Assembly: GCA_005882215.1 (NCBI GenBank)
Contig: VBCK01000127.1
Coordinates: 1-39,719, forward strand
From: Betaproteobacteria bacterium
GTDB lineage: Bacteria; Pseudomonadota; Gammaproteobacteria; Burkholderiales; Burkholderiaceae_F
DNA: 39,719 nucleotides
Direction: 5' to 3'
The notes below the pieces were generated by a model. That model made no database searches and was not told where the DNA came from. It was given only the letters and a program-made list of their open reading frames with translations. Each line of letters opens with the position of its first letter. The first letter of the stretch is position 1. Positions 35,247-39,719 of this stretch are shown here, in pieces. A program made the position numbers and the translations under genes.

Positions 35247-37958
35247 TCAGGGTTGAGCGCGCGTTTCGACCTGCGTCAGCGGGGCCTCTTCGATCGGCGG
35301 CACCACCGGGCGTTCGCGCCCGATATGCTCCGAAGGCGGCTGCATCGCGGCGGCACGGGCCTGGGCGGCAGCCAACTTCTGCGGGTCGGTCTGCGCGAGC
35401 TTCAGTCCGGACGACTCGACCATCGGCAGCAGATCCGCCACCGCCATCGGGGCGGCTTCGACCGCGCGCGGACGCGGTGGCGGTGCGTCGCTGGCCTTCG
35501 CACTGACCGATCCGCCCGCTGACGGCCGCTCGGGGGCCGGCTCGACCGCGGCCTTGGCGGCCTTGACCGGCTCGATCGCGGAAACCTGCATGCCCGCCGG
35601 AGCGCGCGGCGCCGAGGCTGGTGCAGGCGCTGCTTCGGCGGCTCGCTCCATGGCGGGCGTTTCGGCTGGTGTGTCGAGGTCCTCCCTGTCGCCATCGGCG
35701 CCGCCCGGTGTCTCGGCCGACGTTCCGCCGGAGGCGCGATCGCCCCGCTCCGCGCCGCGCCCACGACGCCGACGACGACGTCCGCGCTTCTCTTCTGCGG
35801 CGGCACCCGCCTCCGCGCTGCGCGCTCCGGCGGGCATGGCCGTCTCCGCGGCCGTGGCGGTGCCCGTCGCGGCTGGACCGCCCGCCGGGGTTGGCGTGGG
35901 TGCCAGTGCCTCGATCGCGGCCCGCGCTTCACTGGGACCCCCCGCGGCCTGCCCACGACCTTCCCGTGCCGGCCGCCCACCTCCTTCGCCGGGCCGAGCC
36001 CCGCGCTTCGGGCGTTCGTCCGCATGTTCGGATCGTGGTGCAGCGGCCGGTCGCTCCCGGCGCGGTGCCTGGTCCCGGCCGCGTTCGGTCCGCTCGCCGC
36101 GTCCCTGGCCCGCTGGGGTCCTCTCGGGGCGCCCTTCGCGCCCTTCGCGCCGTTCAGGCCTGCGCTCGCCGCGCCCGCGTCCGCGCTCGGGCCGCCCGCG
36201 GGCGGGCGCAGCGGCTGCCGGGGCTGCGGGGACTGGCGCCGGTTCGGGTTGCGCACCGGCAGCGAACCAGCTGACGAAGCGCGACCACAACGTCGGGCCG
36301 GCTGGCACGGTCGCCGCCGGCACGATGGTCGCGGGAATGACCGGTGCCGGCGTCTCGGGCAGCACCCCCTTGACCACGGCCTCCTGGCGCCGCACGCGCG
36401 CCTCGTCGGCGCGCGCAGGCGAATAGGGCTGCTCCTCGCTGGGCGCGCTGACACGGTCATAACTCGGCTTGACCTGGTCCAGCCGCTCATCATCGTGCTT
36501 CAGGCGCTCGATGCTGTAATGCGGCGTCTCGAGGAATTTGTTCGGAATCAGTACGACCGAGACCTTCAGCCGGGCCTCCAGCTTGGCCAGATCCGGGCGC
36601 TTCTCGTTCAGCAGATAAGTTGCCACGTCGACCGGAACCTGCGCGTGCACGGCGGCCGTGTTCTCCTTCATCGCCTCTTCCTGCAGGATGCGCAGGATGT
36701 GCAGCGCCGAGCTCTCCGTGTCGCGCACCTGGCCGACTCCGTTGCAGCGCGGGCAGGTTATGTGGCTGCCCTCGCTCAGGGCCGGACGCAGACGCTGACG
36801 CGACAGCTCCATCATGCCGAAACGCGAGATCTTCCCCATCTGGACGCGGGCACGGTCGTGGTGAAGTGCCTCCTTCAGCCGCTGTTCGACCGCGCGCTGG
36901 TTGCGGGCGTCCTCCATATCGATGAAGTCGATCACGATCAGACCGCCCAGGTCCCGCAGCCGAAGCTGCCGCGCGACTTCGTCGGCCGCTTCCAGGTTGG
37001 TCCGCAGCGCGGTCTCCTCGATGTCGGAGCCGCGCGTGGACTGTGCCGAGTTCACGTCGATGGCCACCAGGGCCTCGGTGTGATCGATGACGACCGCGCC
37101 ACCCGAGGGCAGGGGCACCTGCCGGGAATGCGCGGTCTCGATCTGGTGCTCGATTTGAAAGCGTGAAAACAGGGGCACGTCGTCCCGGTAGCGCTTGACG
37201 CGGGCCGACACGTCCGGCATCACCAGGTCGACGAACGTCCTGGCCTGCTCGTGGACGTCTTCGGTATCGATCAGGATCTCGCCGATTTCCGGATGGAAAT
37301 AGTCCCGGATGGCCCGTATCACGAGGCTGGACTCCAGGTAGATCAGCTCCGGCGCCTTGACCTGCTGGACCGCGTCCGTGATCGCCTTCCATAGCTGCAG
37401 CAGGTATTTCAGGTCCCACTGCAGCTCTTCGAGCGCCCGGCCCAGACCGGCCGTGCGCGCAATCACGCTCATACCCGCCGGAACGTCCAGCTGGTCGATG
37501 GCCTCGCGCAGCTCCTGCCGATCTTCGCCTTCGACGCGGCGCGAAACACCGCCGCCGCGCGGATTGTTCGGCATCAGCACCAGGTACCGGCCGGCCAGCG
37601 AAACGAAAGTGGTCAGCGCGGCCCCTTTGTTGCCGCGCTCCTCTTTCTCGACCTGGACGATCAGTTCCTGCCCTTCGGAGATCGCATCGGAGATCCGGGC
37701 CCGCGCCACGTCCACGCCCGGCTTGAAATACTGCCGCGAGATTTCCTTGAACGGCAGGAAACCGTGGCGTTCTTCTCCGTAATCGACAAAACAGGCCTCC
37801 AGGCTCGGTTCGACCCGGGTGACGAGGCCCTTGTAGATGTTGGACTTGCGCTGCTCGCGGCCTGCTGTCTCGATGTCCAGATCAAGCAGCTTCTGGCCGT
37901 CCACGATTGCAACGCGCAGCTGCTCCGCGTGAGTCGCGTTGAACAGCATCCGTTTCAT
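35247..37958 (-). CDS. rne: Ribonuclease E
   Basis: Endoribonuclease for rRNA/tRNA processing and mRNA decay, 903 residues. An S1 domain lies at about 37-120 ([20 protein letters not shown]). Catalytic metal ligands are D301 (IDVNSAQST) and D344 (IVIDFIDM), and Zn-link C402/C405 is in CPRCNGVGQ. From about residue 520 the tail is disordered, with Arg/Gly/Glu-rich blocks and Ala/Pro linkers that would bind RNA and partners. The ATG at 37958 ([10 protein letters not shown]) has GGGAG 5 bp upstream; the two codons before it are rejected. A 658-bp gap separates it from the divergent rluC. Confidence 0.95.
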   Translation of the reverse strand: MKRMLFNATHAEQLRVAIVDGQKLLDLDIETAGREQRKSNIYKGLVTRVEPSLEACFVDYGEERHGFLPFKEISRQYFKPGVDVARARISDAISEGQELIVQVEKEERGNKGAALTTFVSLAGRYLVLMPNNPRGGGVSRRVEGEDRQELREAIDQLDVPAGMSVIARTAGLGRALEELQWDLKYLLQLWKAITDAVQQVKAPELIYLESSLVIRAIRDYFHPEIGEILIDTEDVHEQARTFVDLVMPDVSARVKRYRDDVPLFSRFQIEHQIETAHSRQVPLPSGGAVVIDHTEALVAIDVNSAQSTRGSDIEETALRTNLEAADEVARQLRLRDLGGLIVIDFIDMEDARNQRAVEQRLKEALHHDRARVQMGKISRFGMMELSRQRLRPALSEGSHITCPRCNGVGQVRDTESSALHILRILQEEAMKENTAAVHAQVPVDVATYLLNEKRPDLAKLEARLKVSVVLIPNKFLETPHYSIERLKHDDERLDQVKPSYDRVSAPSEEQPYSPARADEARVRRQEAVVKGVLPETPAPVIPATIVPAATVPAGPTLWSRFVSWFAAGAQPEPAPVPAAPAAAAPARGRPERGRGRGERRPERREGREGRPERTPAGQGRGERTERGRDQAPRRERPAAAPRSEHADERPKRGARPGEGGGRPAREGRGQAAGGPSEARAAIEALAPTPTPAGGPAATGTATAAETAMPAGARSAEAGAAAEEKRGRRRRRRGRGAERGDRASGGTSAETPGGADGDREDLDTPAETPAMERAAEAAPAPASAPRAPAGMQVSAIEPVKAAKAAVEPAPERPSAGGSVSAKASDAPPPRPRAVEAAPMAVADLLPMVESSGLKLAQTDPQKLAAAQARAAAMQPPSEHIGRERPVVPPIEEAPLTQVETRAQP

Positions 37959-38208
37959 CAGCACTCCCTGCGCCCTTCAGGGCGCTTGTGTGCCGATCCG
38001 GATCCCGGCTCAGGCGTCAGCGTCCGCGCGGGCCGCTGCAAAGGCGTCGCGGAGACGCACGACCGGATGCAGCGCACGCCCACGCGCGCGGCGCCAATGG
38101 CCACCTGCCCGCGGTTTTGCGTCGTTGTCGCTCACAGTCAGTCCGTCCACTCGCAATGCACACTACCTGTCAAATGCCTGGCGCAGGCTTGCCTCGCAAC
38201 CTGTCGAC

Positions 38209-38234
38209 ACCGATCGTCGATTGCGACGGTCGGT
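38209..38234 (+). repeat. 11-bp stem-loop in the rne/rluC region
   Basis: Bases 38209-38219 pair with 38224-38234 around loop ATTG, with 10 of 11 positions exactly complementary and the remaining one a U-G pair if transcribed from the plus strand (a mismatch on the minus strand). It is too strong to be expected by chance even at high G+C, but no T-run follows. Confidence 0.5.
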
Positions 38235-38330
38235 TGACATCGTCGGTCACGCGGCCCAGCGCACGATCCGAATTCGGCTGGCGCCGGGCATCCTGGCCGC
38301 GGCGCCGACAATTACAGAAGAGCCGGTCAC

Positions 38331-38396
38331 GCGGCGCACGCCGCCGCGACGTCGGCCCTTCCGTTCCTACGCGTGGCACACGTCGGCGTACCACGC
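38331..38396. repeat. Two further inverted repeats in the rne leader
   Basis: GCGGCG-CA-CGCCGC (38331-38344) is a near-continuous palindrome. GCGTGG (38371-38376) and CCACGC (38391-38396) enclose a 14-base loop. Both would be in the 5' UTR of rne if transcription starts near rluC. Confidence 0.4.
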
Positions 38397-38604
38397 ACCC
38401 TTTGGCTGCACAATCCGACCACCAGGCGCAGTCCGCCAGACTCGACGTGTTGGCGCCGCTTAGAATTGCAGCCCACGACTGCACCGCAGCGGACGCGCCC
38501 GCAGCCGCCGCGCGACCCGCGCCCGATCAGGCTCCGCCGCCCCGTGCAAGCGCACGACGGCACCCGGTGCGTGAAATCGGCCGCAGTTCGTTACAGACTG
38601 ATTA

Positions 38605-38633
38605 AGTATAGGCAACATGAGGGTCGAACGCAA
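38605..38633 (-). promoter_or_regulatory. Candidate rne promoter overlapping the start of rluC
   Basis: Read on the minus strand, TTGCGT (38628-38633) is followed after 17 bp by TATACT (38605-38610), 5 of 6 to the -10 consensus. It would start rne transcription near 38598 with a leader of ~640 nt, and would overlap the rluC start codon. The -35 match is only 3 of 6. Confidence 0.35.
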
Positions 38634-39585
38634 AGCGGTGTCCGCCCGTCCGGCTGGTGTCCGATACGTCACCGTGGGCGCCGAATCCGCGGGTCAGCGA
38701 CTGGACAATTTTCTGATCAGGCTCAGCAAGGGCGTGCCCAAGAGCCACATCTACCAGGTGGTTCGCAGCGGGCAAGTCCGCATCAACAGCGGGCGGGCGG
38801 CGGCCGATCAGCGCCTCTCGGCCGGCGACCAGATCCGGATTCCGCCGATGCGGATCAGCGGCCGCACCGGCGCACCGCCGCCGGCTGCGGCATCGATGCT
38901 GCCGGTGGTATTCGAGGACGAGCATCTTCTGGTCGTGGATAAGCCGGCCGGGATGGCGGCCCACGGCGGCAGCGGGATCTCATTTGGAGTGATCGAGCGA
39001 ATCCGGGCGGCGCGTCCCGATCAGCCGTTTCTGGAACTGGCGCACCGGCTCGATCGGGACACATCGGGGCTGCTGCTGCTGGGAAAGTCCCGCCGGGCGC
39101 TGCTGCAGATGCACGCGATGCTGCGGCAGGGCCAGGTCGAGAAGCACTACCTGGCGCTGGTGGCCGGCCATTGGCTCAATGATCGGCAGCACGTGAAGCT
39201 CGCACTGTCCCGGGGCGCGGCCGGTGCGGCCGGCAAGGTGCGGGTCGACCCGGAGGGCGGGGCGGCGTCGCACAGCGTGTTCGAGCTGCGCGAGCGGTTC
39301 AAGCAGTTTGCGCTGCTGGACGCCGAGCTGCGCACCGGGCGAACGCACCAGATCCGGGTGCACCTGGCGCACATCGGCTTTCCGATCGTGGGCGACGGCA
39401 AATACGGAGACTTCGAGTTGAACCGCAGGCTGACCCGCGGCGAATACGGCGCCCGGCTGGGGCGCATGTTTCTGCATGCCTGCCATCTGCGCCTGCCGCA
39501 TCCGGTCAGCGGTGAGCCGATCGCATTCACGTCGCCGCTCCCGCCGGAGTGCCGAGCCTTGCTCGAGGCCCTGCGTGGTGCTTGA
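38617..39585 (+). CDS. rluC: 23S rRNA pseudouridine synthase RluC
   Basis: Makes pseudouridines at positions 955, 2504 and 2580 (E. coli numbering) of 23S rRNA. 322 residues. An S4 RNA-binding domain lies at about 26-80 (QRLDNFLIR, SGQVRIN). The catalytic domain has D146 in HRLDRDTSG and later RTGRTHQIRVHLAHIG. Position beside rne, divergent, as in many proteobacteria, supports RluC rather than RluD or RluA. The start is ATG 38617. The stop overlaps the next gene by 8 bp. Confidence 0.93.
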   Translation: MRVERKAVSARPAGVRYVTVGAESAGQRLDNFLIRLSKGVPKSHIYQVVRSGQVRINSGRAAADQRLSAGDQIRIPPMRISGRTGAPPPAAASMLPVVFEDEHLLVVDKPAGMAAHGGSGISFGVIERIRAARPDQPFLELAHRLDRDTSGLLLLGKSRRALLQMHAMLRQGQVEKHYLALVAGHWLNDRQHVKLALSRGAAGAAGKVRVDPEGGAASHSVFELRERFKQFALLDAELRTGRTHQIRVHLAHIGFPIVGDGKYGDFELNRRLTRGEYGARLGRMFLHACHLRLPHPVSGEPIAFTSPLPPECRALLEALRGA

Positions 39586-39719
39586 GCGGTTCGACGCGAT
39601 CGTGTTCGACTGGGACGGCACGCTGCTCGACTCGACCGCGGCCATCGCGGGCGCGATCCGCGGCGCGGCGGCCGACCTCGGTCTGCCGGACCCGGGACCC
39701 GAACGGGCCGCCCAGGTGA
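39578..39719 (+). CDS. HAD-superfamily hydrolase, N-terminal fragment (3' end outside window)
   Basis: The first 47 residues of a HAD-IA type phosphatase, resembling phosphoglycolate phosphatase-like proteins. Motif I is DWDGTLLDS at residues 11-19, with the nucleophile Asp first, followed by the start of the helical cap (TAAIAGAIRGAAADLGLP). It begins with GTG 39578, overlapping the rluC stop by 8 bp. The frame is open to the window edge. The substrate cannot be assigned from this fragment. Confidence 0.88.
   Translation, partial: MLERFDAIVFDWDGTLLDSTAAIAGAIRGAAADLGLPDPGPERAAQV

Larger units (their letters stand above)
37959..38616. other. 658-bp non-coding region: rne leader and rne/rluC promoter region
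   Basis: No convincing gene is seen; open frames here have no recognisable protein signature. The region contains several inverted repeats (described separately) and sparse A/T-rich islands at 38311-38316 (TGTAAT on the minus strand), 38461-38466 (TAGAAT) and 38601-38610. In enterobacteria a long structured rne 5' UTR lets RNase E control its own mRNA. A similar role here is an inference from position and length. Confidence 0.6.

Noticed and set aside
36024..37166. 380-codon plus-strand open frame over rne
   Set aside because: Antisense to the conserved RNase E catalytic domain; no motif.
38373..38942. Open frame running from the rne/rluC gap into rluC
   Set aside because: Out of frame with rluC, low-complexity Arg/Pro-rich and without ribosome-binding site; rluC itself is certain.

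Overview
The window is chromosomal DNA of very high G+C with bacterial gene density. Gene order and protein families point to a betaproteobacterium, most likely Burkholderiales. Supporting blocks are tsaB-rimI-UDG, lplT/alr-radA, tRNA-Leu-tig-clpP-clpX-lon-hupB-tRNA-Val-tRNA-Asp-ppiD, and rne/rluC-HAD. I cannot name a genus from sequence alone. No insertion sequence, phage gene, CRISPR array or rRNA was seen. This is mostly core genome with a few accessory patches.

Layout. 1-1740: the end of a System I cytochrome c maturation cluster (ccmB partial, ccmC, ccmD, ccmE), which stops at ccmE without ccmF-I. 1748-4395: an EnvZ/OmpR-type two-component pair, divergent from a secreted protein built on 12-residue repeats. 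4458-6375: the overlapping operon tsaB-rimI-family 4 uracil-DNA glycosylase. 6372-10331: lplT divergent from alr-radA. 10341-13759: a minus-strand unit hpnD-hpnE-MFS transporter, in which the HpnD-like protein has lost most of its aspartate-rich catalytic motifs. 13788-22485: tRNA-Leu, trigger factor, ClpP, ClpX, Lon, HU, two tRNAs with a strong terminator, then PpiD. This is a protein folding and degradation block, and sequences matching the sigma-32 heat-shock promoter lie in front of clpX and lon.

22498-28906: selU and tesA (minus), a lone YbbA-type ABC ATPase (plus), the bifunctional NAD(P)HX repair enzyme, an FAD oxidoreductase, and an HDOD protein with a decayed EAL-like N-terminus. 28961-34007: purL, then a MerR regulator divergent from a small CCPFF-motif protein across a 19-bp-spacer MerR-type promoter. 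This pair is the best candidate here for a little-described regulatory module. 34016-39719: moaA, rne with a 658-bp leader region, rluC, and the start of a HAD phosphatase.

Two organisational themes recur. All seven convergent gene pairs are separated by 12 bp or less, or overlap, so there is almost no room for classical terminators. GTG and TTG starts, often in GTGA or TTGA stop-start overlaps, are very common. All statements come from reading the sequence; no database search, folding or alignment software was run.
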